35,483 bases of DNA from Candidatus Mediterraneibacter intestinigallinarum (GCA_019119265.1 DWXI01000111.1:1-35483); one strand, 5' to 3'. Counted from the stretch's first letter, positions 24,356-33,516 are shown. Notes: generated by a model not told the origin, from the letters alone. A program made the numbers and translations.

Positions 24356-25762
24356 ATGTATGATAAGATCTACAGTGTCATAAAGTCGGCAGACGATTTT
24401 GTATGGGGCTGGGGAATGATCGTACTCCTTCTTGGAACGCATATTTTCCTGACCTTGAGGACAGGATTTATCCAGAGGAAGACGATTACAAAAGGTATTC
24501 CGCTTTCTGTTTCAAAAGAAGAGGGGGCCGACGGTGAAGTGAGCCAGTTCGGGGCACTGGCGACAGCTCTGGCATCTACCATCGGAACTGGAAATATCAT
24601 CGGTGTGGGAACGGCAATTGCTCTTGGCGGACCGGGAGCTGTGCTCTGGTGCTGGCTGACCGGTGTGTTCGGTATCGCGACGAAATATGCTGAGTCGCTG
24701 ATTGCGGTTAAGTACCGTGTGAAAACGCCTGACGGACGCATGCAGGGAGGCGCCATGTACGCGCTTGAGCGCGGCCTGAATATGAAATGGCTTGGCATGA
24801 TCTTTGCAGTTTTCGCCGGATTCGCTTCGTTTGGTATCGGATGCGCTACTCAGGTGAACGCTATTGCGGAAGTGTGCAGCACGAATCTGGGGATTGATCC
24901 GTGGCTTATTGGCGTGATCGTAGCAGTTCTGACTGCATTTGTTATTTTCGGCGGGATCAAATCAATCGCAAATGTGTGTGAGAAGTTAGTACCTTTCATG
25001 GCCTTATTCTATGTGATCGGCTGTATTATTATCTTAGGAATCAACTATGATTATATTATGCCTGCGATTCAGACAATCTGCAGACTTGCTTTTACGAAAG
25101 GCGCGGCTGCCGGAGGGCTTGTAGGCGGCGGCATCAGACTTGCTCTTCAGTATGGAGTGGCAAGAGGACTTTTCTCCAACGAGTCTGGTATGGGGTCGGC
25201 TCCTATTGCGGCTGCAGCGGCTAAAACGAAAAATCCTGTTCGACAGGCGCTGGTATCATCTACCGGAACGTTTTGGGATACAGTAGTAGTATGCCTGATG
25301 ACGGGGTTGGTACTTGTATCAACTATTATGAAAAATCCGGCGATCAATGCGGACCAGATCGTGGACGGCGGAGAGCTTACGACTCTGGCATTTTCACAGA
25401 TTCCGTATTTCGGGCCGTTTATCCTCGTTGTGGGCATCATCACTTTTGCCTATTCAACAATCCTTGGCTGGGCGTACTATGGAGAGCGATGTGTGGAATA
25501 CTTTGCAGGAAAGTTCGGTCTGATCCCGTATAGAGTGCTTTACATAGTTGTCGCGCTGATCGCGCCGGTTCTCGCGCTTGACCTGGTATGGCTTATTGCA
25601 GATATTCTGAACGCCCTTATGGCGATCCCGAACCTGATCGCGGTGCTGCTGCTTTCGCCGGTCATTGTGAAAGAAACGAAGAAGTATGTCAATAATCTGG
25701 ATGCTGTAGACGATACGCCGGTTCCGGTAATCAAGACCGGTATCGGGAACAGTGAGAAATAG
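24356..25762 (+). CDS. Sodium:alanine symporter family protein (AGCS)
   Basis: This 468-residue integral membrane transporter has about 11 helices. The family signature 'GNIIGVGTAIALGGPGAVLW' spans about residues 80-100, with 'QYGVARGLFSNESGMGSAPIAAAA' in the middle. AGCS proteins import alanine or glycine together with Na+. The start was set at the ATG at 24356, with GAGGAGG 8-10 bases upstream, rather than a TTG six bases earlier. HisH follows after a short gap, but no biochemical link is evident. Confidence 0.94.
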   Translation: MYDKIYSVIKSADDFVWGWGMIVLLLGTHIFLTLRTGFIQRKTITKGIPLSVSKEEGADGEVSQFGALATALASTIGTGNIIGVGTAIALGGPGAVLWCWLTGVFGIATKYAESLIAVKYRVKTPDGRMQGGAMYALERGLNMKWLGMIFAVFAGFASFGIGCATQVNAIAEVCSTNLGIDPWLIGVIVAVLTAFVIFGGIKSIANVCEKLVPFMALFYVIGCIIILGINYDYIMPAIQTICRLAFTKGAAAGGLVGGGIRLALQYGVARGLFSNESGMGSAPIAAAAAKTKNPVRQALVSSTGTFWDTVVVCLMTGLVLVSTIMKNPAINADQIVDGGELTTLAFSQIPYFGPFILVVGIITFAYSTILGWAYYGERCVEYFAGKFGLIPYRVLYIVVALIAPVLALDLVWLIADILNALMAIPNLIAVLLLSPVIVKETKKYVNNLDAVDDTPVPVIKTGIGNSEK

Positions 25763-25801
25763 GCCGTTGTATTTTCGGGCTCAGAAGCGGAGGAGAAAAG
25801 G

Positions 25802-26407
25802 ATGATAGCGATCATTGATTATGATGCAGGCAATATAAAGAGTGTGGAAAAAGCTCTGCTCTTCCTCGGACAGGAGGTTGAAGTGACCGGGGATAAGGAG
25901 ACGATACTTGCGGCGGACAAAGTGATCTTGCCGGGAGTAGGCGCATTTGGCGACGCCATGGCGACGATACGGGAAAGAGGTCTGGAGGACGTGATCTGTG
26001 AGGTGGCAGATAAGGGAACGCCATTTCTCGGAATCTGCCTCGGGCTGCAGCTTCTCTTTGAACGGAGCGACGAGGCGCCGGGGGTGCAGGGCCTCGGAAT
26101 ACTCAAAGGCGAGATTCTGAAGATTCCGGAGAAGGAAGGAATGAAGATCCCGCATATGGGATGGAACTCTCTGCATCTCGAAAACAACGGAAAACTTTTC
26201 CGGGGAATACAGGAAGGCGCATATGTCTATTTCGTACACTCCTATTACCTGAAAGCAGTTGATGAACAGATCGTAAAAGCTTCAACAGATTATTGTACTC
26301 ACATCCATGCATCCGTGGAGCAGGGAAATGTATTCGCCTGCCAGTTCCATCCGGAGAAGAGCAGTGATGTGGGATTGCGTATACTGAAGAATTTCGTGGA
26401 ACTGTAG
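25802..26407 (+). CDS. hisH: Imidazole glycerol phosphate synthase glutaminase subunit
   Basis: This is a 201-residue class I glutamine amidotransferase. The catalytic triad is visible: Cys79 in '[10 protein letters not shown]', and His183 and Glu185 in 'QFHPEKS'. It supplies ammonia to HisF for the cyclisation step of histidine synthesis that also yields AICAR. GAGGAG precedes the ATG. It is 11 bases from hisF. The remaining his genes are absent from this window. Confidence 0.96.
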   Translation: MIAIIDYDAGNIKSVEKALLFLGQEVEVTGDKETILAADKVILPGVGAFGDAMATIRERGLEDVICEVADKGTPFLGICLGLQLLFERSDEAPGVQGLGILKGEILKIPEKEGMKIPHMGWNSLHLENNGKLFRGIQEGAYVYFVHSYYLKAVDEQIVKASTDYCTHIHASVEQGNVFACQFHPEKSSDVGLRILKNFVEL

Positions 26408-26418
26408 GAGGAAACGTT

Positions 26419-27180
26419 ATGTTTACAAAGAGGATCATCCCCTGTCTCGATGTGAACGGGGGAAGAGTAGTAAAAGGCGTTAATTTCGTGGATCTGAAAG
26501 ATGCCGGAGATCCGGTGGAGATCGCGAAAGCATATGATAAGGCGGGGGCAGATGAACTTGTATTTCTCGATATAACGGCTTCGTCCGACAACAGAGGCAC
26601 GGTCATCGATATGGTACGTAAAGTAGCTGAATGCGTATTTATTCCGTTTACCGTAGGCGGCGGCATACGAACAGTGGATGATTTCCGCGCCATTCTCAGA
26701 GAGGGCGCGGACAAGATTTCGATTAATTCCTCTGCGATCAACACGCCGGAACTGGTCAGCGACGCGGCGGATAAGTTTGGAAGCCAGTGTGTCGTAGTGG
26801 CAATTGACGCCAAGAAAAGAGCAGACGGTTCCGGATGGAATATCTACAAAAATGGCGGTCGGATCGATGTCGGCATTGATGCGGTTGAGTGGGCGGTGAA
26901 GGTGGAACGCCTTGGAGCAGGGGAGATACTGCTCACAAGTATGGACTGTGACGGAACGAAAGCCGGATATGACCTTGAACTGACAAGAACGATTGCAGAG
27001 AATGTGTCGATTCCGGTCATTGCATCCGGAGGTGCAGGAACACTGGAGCACTTTAAAGAGGCGCTGACAGTCGGAAAGGCGGATGCGGCGTTGGCGGCTT
27101 CCCTCTTCCATTATAAAGAGCTGGAGATCAGGCAGGTGAAAGAGTATCTGCAGGGGGAAGGAGTGCCGGTGAGACTGTGA
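26419..27180 (+). CDS. hisF: Imidazole glycerol phosphate synthase cyclase subunit
   Basis: This 253-residue TIM-barrel cyclase has the catalytic pair D11 ('PCLDV') and D130 ('AIDAKK'), and phosphate-binding loops with 'VGGGIRT' and 'ASGGAGT'. It forms the synthase with HisH. Length and motifs are canonical for histidine biosynthesis. It is co-transcribed with hisH, and AGGAGG lies at the end of hisH. Confidence 0.97.
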   Translation: MFTKRIIPCLDVNGGRVVKGVNFVDLKDAGDPVEIAKAYDKAGADELVFLDITASSDNRGTVIDMVRKVAECVFIPFTVGGGIRTVDDFRAILREGADKISINSSAINTPELVSDAADKFGSQCVVVAIDAKKRADGSGWNIYKNGGRIDVGIDAVEWAVKVERLGAGEILLTSMDCDGTKAGYDLELTRTIAENVSIPVIASGGAGTLEHFKEALTVGKADAALAASLFHYKELEIRQVKEYLQGEGVPVRL

Positions 27181-27209
27181 TTGAAAAGTATCCGGTACCA
27201 TGGTAAAAT
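27181..27209 (+). promoter_or_regulatory. Putative promoter of ung
   Basis: TTGAAA (27181-27186), 17 bases, TAAAAT (27204-27209), starting right after the hisF stop. No terminator is visible between hisF and this site. Confidence 0.6.
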
Positions 27210-27261
27210 GATGCGGAAAAATTAATCCGGGATATCCGGAAAGAAAAGAGGAACGAAAGTC

Positions 27262-27930
27262 ATGGCAGGTCTGAACGGCGACTGGTATGAAGCGCTGAAA
27301 GGGGAGTTCTCAAAGCCCTATTATAAGAAATTATTTGAGACGGTAAATCAGGAATACAGGACACGGCTTATTTTTCCGCCGGCGGAAGATATTTTTAACG
27401 CATTTCATCTGACGCCGCTCAAAGACGTGAAAGTTGTGATCCTCGGGCAAGATCCGTATCACAATAACGGGCAGGCTCATGGTCTGTGCTTCTCTGTGAA
27501 GAAGGGAGTGGAAATTCCGCCGTCTCTGGTCAATATCTATCAGGAACTCTACGACGATCTGGGATGTGCGATTCCGAATCACGGCTGCCTGAGCAAATGG
27601 GCGGAACAGGGCGTACTTATGCTGAATACGGTGCTTACTGTGCGGGCGCATCAGGCGAACTCCCACCGGGGGATCGGCTGGGAAGAGTTTACAGATGCGG
27701 CGATCATGGCGCTGAACAGTCAGGACAGGCCCATCGTATTTATCCTGTGGGGGAGTCCGGCCCAGAGAAAGAAAGCGATGCTGAACAATCCCAAGCATCT
27801 GATCCTGACGGCGCCTCATCCCAGTCCGCTGTCTGCTTTCCGGGGATTCTTCGGCAGCAGGCCGTTCAGTAAGACGAACGCCTTTTTGGAGAGTCACGGA
27901 ATCGAACCGGTTGACTGGCAGATTGACTGA
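27262..27930 (+). CDS. ung: Uracil-DNA glycosylase
   Basis: This is a 222-residue family 1 enzyme that removes uracil from DNA as the first step of base excision repair. The water-activating Asp64 lies in 'GQDPYHN', the uracil-binding segment is 'GLCFSV', and the His186 loop is 'HPSPLS'. Length is typical. It has its own probable promoter and is followed by a tRNA gene with a separate promoter. Confidence 0.97.
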   Translation: MAGLNGDWYEALKGEFSKPYYKKLFETVNQEYRTRLIFPPAEDIFNAFHLTPLKDVKVVILGQDPYHNNGQAHGLCFSVKKGVEIPPSLVNIYQELYDDLGCAIPNHGCLSKWAEQGVLMLNTVLTVRAHQANSHRGIGWEEFTDAAIMALNSQDRPIVFILWGSPAQRKKAMLNNPKHLILTAPHPSPLSAFRGFFGSRPFSKTNAFLESHGIEPVDWQID

Positions 27931-27946
27931 TTCATGGAGAAAACAC

Positions 27947-27975
27947 TTGCAATTCATATCAAAGCGCGTTATAAT
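27947..27975 (+). promoter_or_regulatory. Promoter of tRNA-Gly
   Basis: TTGCAA (27947-27952), 17 bases, perfect TATAAT (27970-27975), 15 bases before the tRNA. Confidence 0.8.
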
Positions 27976-27990
27976 TTTTAACGTGCTGAT

Positions 27991-28061
27991 GCAGATGTAG
28001 TTCATCGGTAGAATACCAGCTTCCCAAGCTGGGGAGGCGGGTTCGATTCCCGTCATCTGCT
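27991..28061 (+). tRNA. tRNA-Gly (anticodon CCC)
   Basis: A 71-base cloverleaf. The 7-pair acceptor stem is GCAGATG (27991-27997) with CATCTGC (28054-28060), and the discriminator base is T. The anticodon stem CCAGC/GCTGG encloses the loop TTCCCAA, giving anticodon CCC for glycine GGG codons. The T-loop is TTCGATT. No CCA is encoded. Confidence 0.95.
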
Positions 28062-28067
28062 TTAAAT

Positions 28068-28106
28068 AAGCCGTAAGCGTTGGAAATACAGCGTTTACGG
28101 CTTTTT
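28068..28106 (+). terminator. Terminator of tRNA-Gly
   Basis: A 12-pair stem with one G-U pair (28068-28079 with 28092-28103), AAGCCGTAA core, followed by a T-run (28102-28106). Confidence 0.88.
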
Positions 28107-28147
28107 CACGTTTCTTTTGATGTAATTATGAGAGCTTCGGAAAAAAG

Positions 28148-28177
28148 TTGACATGAACAGTATCCGTCCTGTTATAT
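28148..28177 (+). promoter_or_regulatory. Putative promoter of Sel1-like gene
   Basis: TTGACA (28148-28153), 18 bases, TTATAT (28172-28177), about 60 bases before the start. Confidence 0.6.
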
Positions 28178-28237
28178 ACTGAAAAAAATATGGCAGGCTC
28201 ATATTCTGTAAGTCTGCCCATGCAAAGGGGGAAGAGT

Positions 28238-28949
28238 ATGAGCAGTGTTTCGAGAGATATCCTGATGAAAGACCTGTTTAAGGGAATAGAGCTGGATCGG
28301 CTTAAGATTGAAAATGACATTAAAGTTCCGAATGAGTTCTATCAGAATCTGCTGGACTATTTTATGGAGCGCAGCTATCTGAATCGTCTGTCTGAACGGG
28401 AAAGGTTCTCGACGGATATGAACAATACCGGGAAGATCACATGGCTTAGGATTACCCGCCTTCCGGTTCATCCGGATCATATGGAGGACTATGAACTTTT
28501 ATCCAGATGGCAGGGCGTGCTTGCGTCCATGCACGCATGGGGGCACAGGACGCTCTTTCTGTTGAACCGCGGCGGAGGCGGGCAGCGTTCCGGCACTGTT
28601 TAATCTTGCGTGCTGTTATGCAAGAGGCATTGGCACCGGATCCACCTGGAATTATAAGAAAGCTGCTGAATGTGTTGAACGATTTGCGGGTCAGATGACT
28701 GGAGAAGAAAAAATAGAGGAATTTTTTTATTTTGGATATCGAGGATGGCACTATGAAAATCTGGAACCGATTAAAGGAGTGATGCCTTATTTTGTAGGGG
28801 AAATGTTTGAACGGGGAGGCTTCGGCCTGGAACCCAATATAGAAAAAGCAATCCTGTATTACGGTATGGAACGGAAAATCAGTGAATGCGCAAAGGCGGA
28901 AGCAAGGCTTCGGGCAAAAAATGTTTTTAATTTTTTTAAAAAGAAGTAG
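28238..28949 (+). pseudogene. Frameshifted Sel1/TPR-repeat protein gene
   Basis: The first part (ATG at 28238, with AAAGGGGG 6 bases upstream) reads to a stop at 28601-28603. After about 28568 the reading frame that makes sense is the one ending at 28949. In that frame the sequence reads AAEAGSVPALFNLACCYARG and goes on to a second repeat near 'VMPYFVGEMFERGGFGLEP..KAILYYG', both Sel1-like helical repeats. Joining at the AACCGCGGCGG tract (28565-28575) with one base skipped gives a continuous protein of about 236 residues. The gene is thus one base out of frame. It could be a true pseudogene, a sequencing error in a GC-rich tract, or programmed frameshifting. Function is unknown; Sel1 proteins act as protein-binding scaffolds. 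Confidence 0.75.
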
Positions 28950-28981
28950 CGAGAAAACGACGTTAAAAACAGGAGGGCGTT

Positions 28982-29431
28982 ATGATCTACGAATTTCACA
29001 TTGACGGTAAAGCATTTCACATGGAGTTTGAAGAACATGAAGAGGCTTCGAAAGCAGTGGAGCGGGATCTGTACGGATACACCTATATGTTAAACGACCG
29101 GACTTACCAGGATATTTCGGCTTTCAGAAAGGAGAAGATCAGGCAGAGGGATATGTACACTGCGATCTACGAGGACGATTACGGCGAAAGAGTATTTTAC
29201 TGCCACACATCGCTCCCTACATTTGATCTGGGAGACCGGGAGTGGGACAGTGCGTTTGACGAATATATCGTGTACGACGGAAAAGACGTCAACCTGGTCA
29301 CGAGCAGGCAGGGATACCGGATCGCGGAGCTGAATATCTATAAGAAGCTTTTGTCTGTTGAAAGGGGATTCGAGAAGTACATCAGAGAACTTGGGTATCC
29401 GGTGGAACAGAGTATATATCGGGAATCCTGA
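28982..29431 (+). CDS. Hypothetical protein, 149 residues
   Basis: The protein is acidic and soluble, without a signal peptide or membrane helix. It has many aromatic and charged residues ('YGYTYMLNDRTYQDIS', 'EYIVYDGKDVNLV'), which suggests a small mixed alpha/beta fold. I do not recognise the family. AGGAGGG lies 6 bases before the ATG. It follows the Sel1-like gene after 32 bases in the same direction and shares its probable transcript, ending at a strong terminator. Its position suggests a functional link with the Sel1-like protein, but nothing in the sequence proves it. Confidence 0.8.
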   Translation: MIYEFHIDGKAFHMEFEEHEEASKAVERDLYGYTYMLNDRTYQDISAFRKEKIRQRDMYTAIYEDDYGERVFYCHTSLPTFDLGDREWDSAFDEYIVYDGKDVNLVTSRQGYRIAELNIYKKLLSVERGFEKYIRELGYPVEQSIYRES

Positions 29432-29473
29432 GAGGATGCTTTGAATGTTGTGGATTATATTGCATTTTGCAGG

Positions 29474-29508
29474 AAACGTCATGGCTGAGCCATGACGTTT
29501 TCTGTTTT
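29474..29508 (+). terminator. Terminator after Sel1-like/hypothetical pair
   Basis: A 12-pair perfect stem (29474-29485 with 29489-29500), loop TGA, followed by TCTGTTTT. Confidence 0.88.
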
Positions 29509-29656
29509 AAGATGCTGACGTTCTCATTTCTTCTCAATCTTAAGAAAATCTTTATAATTTCAGTAAATAATAATTCCATATTTTTATATATCCTGAAAAC
29601 AGGTTAATGCCTGTGTCAGGTAAAATCTTTACCGATCATGGAAAAGGAGGAAAAAA

Positions 29657-30385
29657 GTGAAGAAAGTCATCAGTGTGAAAGAGCTGTATAAGCTCTATCG
29701 CGTGGGAGATTCCATTGTGCGGGCGCTGGACGGTGTGAGCTTTGAGGTCTGCGAGGGAGAATTTTGTGCCATTGTCGGCACTTCCGGATCAGGAAAGTCC
29801 ACTCTCCTAAATATGCTTGCGGGGTTGGAACGGCCGACGAGAGGCGAGATCGCTATTGGCGGGCAGCATATCGAGAAGCTGAAAGAAGATGAGCTTGTGC
29901 GGTTTCGGCGGGAGAATGTCGGGTTTATCTTTCAGTCTTTCCATCTGCTCGGAACCATGAACGCGTTGGAGAATGTGGCGCTGCCGCTTACATTTCGCGG
30001 TGAGGATCCGAAGGCGCGGATCAGGAAGGCTGACAAAATGTTGGATATGGTAGGACTGAAAAAGCACAAAAAGCATCTGCCCAGTCAGATGTCAGGAGGT
30101 CAGCAACAGAGGGTCGGCGTGGCAAGGGCGCTTGTATCCGATCCCAAGATCATTTTTGCAGATGAACCGACGGGAAACCTTGATTCCCATACATCGGAGG
30201 AAGTGATGGAGCTGATGCAGAAGGTGGTGCGCGAGCAGAAACGAACGCTTGTGATGGTGACGCATGACGATCACCTGGCCCAATATGCGGACCGGATCTT
30301 CCATATCATAGACGGAAAGATCGTGAAGATCGAAGATAACAGAAAACAGAAGGAGAGAGAGGAAAAGGGTTATGAAGTTGTTTAA
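29657..30385 (+). CDS. ABC transporter ATP-binding protein, LolD/MacB type
   Basis: This 242-residue ATPase has Walker A 'GTSGSGKST' (about 41-49), Q-loop 'FIFQSFHLLGTMNALENV', signature 'SGGQQQRVGVARAL' and Walker B 'IIFADEPTGNLDS'. The sequence after the Q-loop is that of the MacB/LolD/FtsE group, whose partners are FtsX-like permeases. The start is a GTG at 29657, with AAAGGAGG at 29643-29650. It overlaps the next gene by 14 bases. It would power the permease at 32032-33438. Confidence 0.95.
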   Translation: MKKVISVKELYKLYRVGDSIVRALDGVSFEVCEGEFCAIVGTSGSGKSTLLNMLAGLERPTRGEIAIGGQHIEKLKEDELVRFRRENVGFIFQSFHLLGTMNALENVALPLTFRGEDPKARIRKADKMLDMVGLKKHKKHLPSQMSGGQQQRVGVARALVSDPKIIFADEPTGNLDSHTSEEVMELMQKVVREQKRTLVMVTHDDHLAQYADRIFHIIDGKIVKIEDNRKQKEREEKGYEVV

Positions 30386-32075
30386 GAAAGCGGGAGCCCT
30401 GATATTGTGTGCAGCGCTGACATTTGCAGTGTGCACACCTGGCGGATTCCGGGCAGAAGCAGCGGGGCAGGACGCGGAAAAGGTGGAAAGGTCCGTCAGT
30501 CAGGAGAAAGAACAGACAGATCAGACGACAGGACAGGAAGGCGGACAGGATACGGAAACACTCAGCAGGATCACGCTGAGCGTAGGAGACGGACAGAAGA
30601 CTCCTACATATAAGGCAGGGGCGAAAGCGGAACTCAAGATAAATGTGGCGAATAATGGAAATACTGCCGCACAGAATGTGCGGATCACCCCAGTGGTAGA
30701 GAAACCGGAAGAGTGGCCTTTTGAAATGGATCAGCTCAATTACGATAAGAGCCTCGGTGAGATAGAAGCAGGAAAACAGGTTACGGCTGTATGGGGAAAC
30801 GACGACAGTGGAAAGCTGTCTGTCCGCACTGACGTGACGGGAAAATCCTACAGACTGACTTTTAAGATAACTTATGATGACGGCAGTCAGGCATATGAGA
30901 CAGACAAATATGTTTTTGTCAGGACAGAGGCAAAGAAAGCGTCTTCTTCAGGAGACAAGAACACAGGAGATAAGGACACGACCGGAAGTACGGGCGGCGC
31001 AACGGGAGGAAACGGCGCAGGAACAGGAGGCAGCGTTTCCGGTGGCGGCGGGTCTGGCGGAGATATCTCCGGCGGCAGTTATGACGGCGGCGTTTATAAC
31101 AGTGATCCCGTGGCGCTTGGCGGAGACGGGGGAAGCACTGCAGATGCATCGGTTCCCCGCGTAATTGTGACGGGATTTGACACGGAGCCTGCAGAGGTAA
31201 AGGCAGGGGACGATTTTAAACTGATCGTCCATCTGAAAAATACATCAAAGAAAACAGCAGTGAGCAATATGCTTTTTGATCTTCAGGCACCGGCGGCCGG
31301 AACAGACGAGGCGGCTGAAGCTCCAGCGTTTCTCCCGGCATCCGGCTCCAGTTCGATCTATCTGGACGGGATTCCGGCAAACGGAACAAAGGACATTTCC
31401 ATCGAGCTTAACAGCCGGGCGGATCTGATCCAGAAGCCGTACAGTATTACGATGAGCATGAAATATGAAAACAGTGATGCAGTACAGTTCGAAAGCGAGT
31501 CCAGCCTTGCGATTCCAGTGAATCAGGAGGCGAGATTTGAATTCAGCGATATACAGATCATGCCCGATACGGCCGAGGTAGGCGAGGAGGCCAATATAAC
31601 CTGCAATATCTACAATCTCGGGCGTATAAAGATGTACAACGTGAAAGTGGGATTTGAAGGCGATGCTATAGAAGGAGAAGAACAGTTCCTTGGAAATCTG
31701 GAATCAGGCGCCACAGGCATGATAGACGGCATCGTGACTGCGGTTGCGGAGTCATATGAAGAGTCCAACTGTAAGCTTGTGCTGAGTTACGAGGATGATT
31801 CCGGCAATGTAACTACTGCGGAACAGGAATTCACAATGATGGTCACAGCTCCACAGGATGACATGATGATGGAAGATATGCCGGTTATGGAGGAAGAAGA
31901 CGGCGGCAGTTCCGGAGGTCTGCTCGTTGGAATCATACTTACAGTGATCATACTTGCGGTTATTACTACTGTAGTTATCATAAAAAGGAGAAAAAAGAGA
32001 ATGCAGTTGTCTGAAGAGGAGGAATTGTTTGATGAGGTGGAGCGATCTGCTGAAGATGAGTCTGGGGAGTCTTAA
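30372..32075 (+). CDS. Extracellular CARDB/COG1361-type protein of an ABC transport operon
   Basis: This 567-residue protein has a signal peptide (about 1-33) and an acidic Gln-rich linker. It then has three tandem immunoglobulin-like CARDB/COG1361 regions (about 55-180, 255-385 and 390-495), with 'AKAELKINVANNGNTAAQNVRI' in the first repeat and 'GEEANITCNIYNLGRI' in the last. Between the first and second is a Gly/Ser-rich spacer (about 195-245). One membrane helix lies at about 516-538, followed by a basic cluster and an acidic cytoplasmic tail. It overlaps the ATPase gene by 14 bases and the permease gene by 44. By position it would be the outside partner of the permease, as a membrane-fusion-like or ligand-capturing part. 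That role is inferred. Confidence 0.85.
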   Translation: MKLFKKAGALILCAALTFAVCTPGGFRAEAAGQDAEKVERSVSQEKEQTDQTTGQEGGQDTETLSRITLSVGDGQKTPTYKAGAKAELKINVANNGNTAAQNVRITPVVEKPEEWPFEMDQLNYDKSLGEIEAGKQVTAVWGNDDSGKLSVRTDVTGKSYRLTFKITYDDGSQAYETDKYVFVRTEAKKASSSGDKNTGDKDTTGSTGGATGGNGAGTGGSVSGGGGSGGDISGGSYDGGVYNSDPVALGGDGGSTADASVPRVIVTGFDTEPAEVKAGDDFKLIVHLKNTSKKTAVSNMLFDLQAPAAGTDEAAEAPAFLPASGSSSIYLDGIPANGTKDISIELNSRADLIQKPYSITMSMKYENSDAVQFESESSLAIPVNQEARFEFSDIQIMPDTAEVGEEANITCNIYNLGRIKMYNVKVGFEGDAIEGEEQFLGNLESGATGMIDGIVTAVAESYEESNCKLVLSYEDDSGNVTTAEQEFTMMVTAPQDDMMMEDMPVMEEEDGGSSGGLLVGIILTVIILAVITTVVIIKRRKKRMQLSEEEELFDEVERSAEDESGES

Positions 32076-33438
32076 ACGTAGGAAGTTAAGGGCATTCCTG
32101 ACTATATTGGGTGTTGTGATCGGAACGACCTCTATCGTAGTGATGATTTCTCTCGGATTGGGCCTGCAGGAATCTATGTATGAACAGGTGGAACAGAACG
32201 GCGGTACGACGACCCTGACTGTGTATGGGAAGGATAATGCGTTTATGAGCTACAGCATGGACGGAGAAGAGGAGGAGACTGACCAATATATTACCGATGA
32301 GGCTCTGGAATCATTTGCAGCTCTGGAACATGTTGAGAGTGCATTCCCCAGGATAACAATATCTGCTCTTGCGCTAAAGGGAAGGTATGAAGGATATCTT
32401 GATATCTGCGGGATGACGCAAGAAGATATCGAGAGCCAGAAAATAACTTTGAATCCCGGCGGAACACTGCCGGATCCGGACAGCGCTGACCTGCAGTTTG
32501 TGTTCGGCAATATGGTGCTGATGAATTTCAACGAGAAAGGCGGCGGGGGCGGCTACTGGGAGACAGGAGAACTGCCGGATATAGACCTGCAGAATGACCA
32601 GCTCTTTCTTATCCTGGATCAGGACAGTTACTATGAGAGTCAGGGTTCTTCTTATTCAATGGAAACGGGAGGCGAAGGCTCGGAAGGAAGCGGGAGTACC
32701 CGGAGGATTCCCAAGAAATATGTAGTAGGAGCCAGCGGTATTATCGCAGGTGATCTGGAAGATTATAATGAATTTTCCTATTCAGCGATCTGCGATATCT
32801 ATAAGCTCAAGGAGATGCTACAGAAGGAATTCAGAGGACGGGCCATTCCGGGGCAGCCCACGACCGAGAACGGAAAACCGTATAGCGAATTTGTGTACTC
32901 TGCAGCGGTGCTCAAGGCAGACGACATGAACAATGTAAAAGAGTTGGCACAGACTATACGGAATATGGGGTATACGGTAAACACAAACATGGAACTGATC
33001 GAGGGAATGCAGCAGACACTCCTTATGGCACAGGCCGTACTTGGCGGAATCGGTGCTGTGGCTCTGCTTGTAGCAGCGATCGGAATCGCCAATACGATGA
33101 TGATGTCTATCTACGAGAGGACGAAGGAAATCGGCGTTATGAAAGTGATCGGGTGCAGCCTGGGGAACATCCGGCAGCTTTTCCTGCTGGAAGCGGCGTT
33201 TATAGGCTTGATCGGGGGCGTTGCAGGAAATGTTTTGAGCCTGATACTGTCAGCGGTAATCAATTTGTTCGTCTCTGGTGAATCTTTACTCGGGGTACCG
33301 GGGAATATATCTTATATTCCTCCGTGGCTTATGCTGGCTTCCGCAGGATTCGCAGTATTGGTAGGTATGGCGGCGGGGTATTTCCCGGCGGTGCGGGCTA
33401 TGAAGTTAAGCCCTCTGGCGGCAATCAGAAACGAGTAG
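32032..33438 (+). CDS. ABC transporter permease, MacB/FtsX type
   Basis: This 468-residue permease has an N-terminal helix (about 22-45, 'AFLTILGVVIGTTSIVVMISL'). A large extracellular domain (about 50-315) with a Gly/Ser-rich insertion near 210-225 follows. Three C-terminal helices (about 325-350, 375-400 and 425-455) have the 'ERTKEIGVMKVIGCS' and 'GYFPAVRAMKLSPLAAIR' signatures. MacB-type permeases move substrates or signals by mechanotransmission and do not form a pore. The ATG at 32032 is preferred over the TTG just before it; GAAGAGGAGG lies upstream inside the CARDB gene. The substrate is unknown. It ends the operon and is followed by a strong terminator. Confidence 0.93.
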   Translation: MRWSDLLKMSLGSLKRRKLRAFLTILGVVIGTTSIVVMISLGLGLQESMYEQVEQNGGTTTLTVYGKDNAFMSYSMDGEEEETDQYITDEALESFAALEHVESAFPRITISALALKGRYEGYLDICGMTQEDIESQKITLNPGGTLPDPDSADLQFVFGNMVLMNFNEKGGGGGYWETGELPDIDLQNDQLFLILDQDSYYESQGSSYSMETGGEGSEGSGSTRRIPKKYVVGASGIIAGDLEDYNEFSYSAICDIYKLKEMLQKEFRGRAIPGQPTTENGKPYSEFVYSAAVLKADDMNNVKELAQTIRNMGYTVNTNMELIEGMQQTLLMAQAVLGGIGAVALLVAAIGIANTMMMSIYERTKEIGVMKVIGCSLGNIRQLFLLEAAFIGLIGGVAGNVLSLILSAVINLFVSGESLLGVPGNISYIPPWLMLASAGFAVLVGMAAGYFPAVRAMKLSPLAAIRNE

Positions 33439-33453
33439 ATACAGCAATTAAAG

Positions 33454-33516
33454 AAGCCGGAGTACAGTTCATAAGGATCTTCAGTTCGTTGATCCTCAAA
33501 CTGCACTCCGGCTTTT
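33454..33516 (+). terminator. Terminator of ABC/CARDB operon
   Basis: A long imperfect hairpin has an outer stem AAGCCGGAGT (33454-33463) with ACTCCGGCTT (33505-33514) and inner pairs GGATC/GATCC. It is followed by Ts (33513-33516). Confidence 0.85.

Noticed and set aside
25802-27180. HisHF-like pair for surface sugar amidation rather than histidine
   Set aside because: Both proteins have normal histidine-pathway motifs and lengths, and no sugar-nucleotide genes lie nearby.
28507-28698. Separate small gene within the Sel1-like locus
   Set aside because: It is a third-frame product. The coherent repeat sequence lies in the other two frames.
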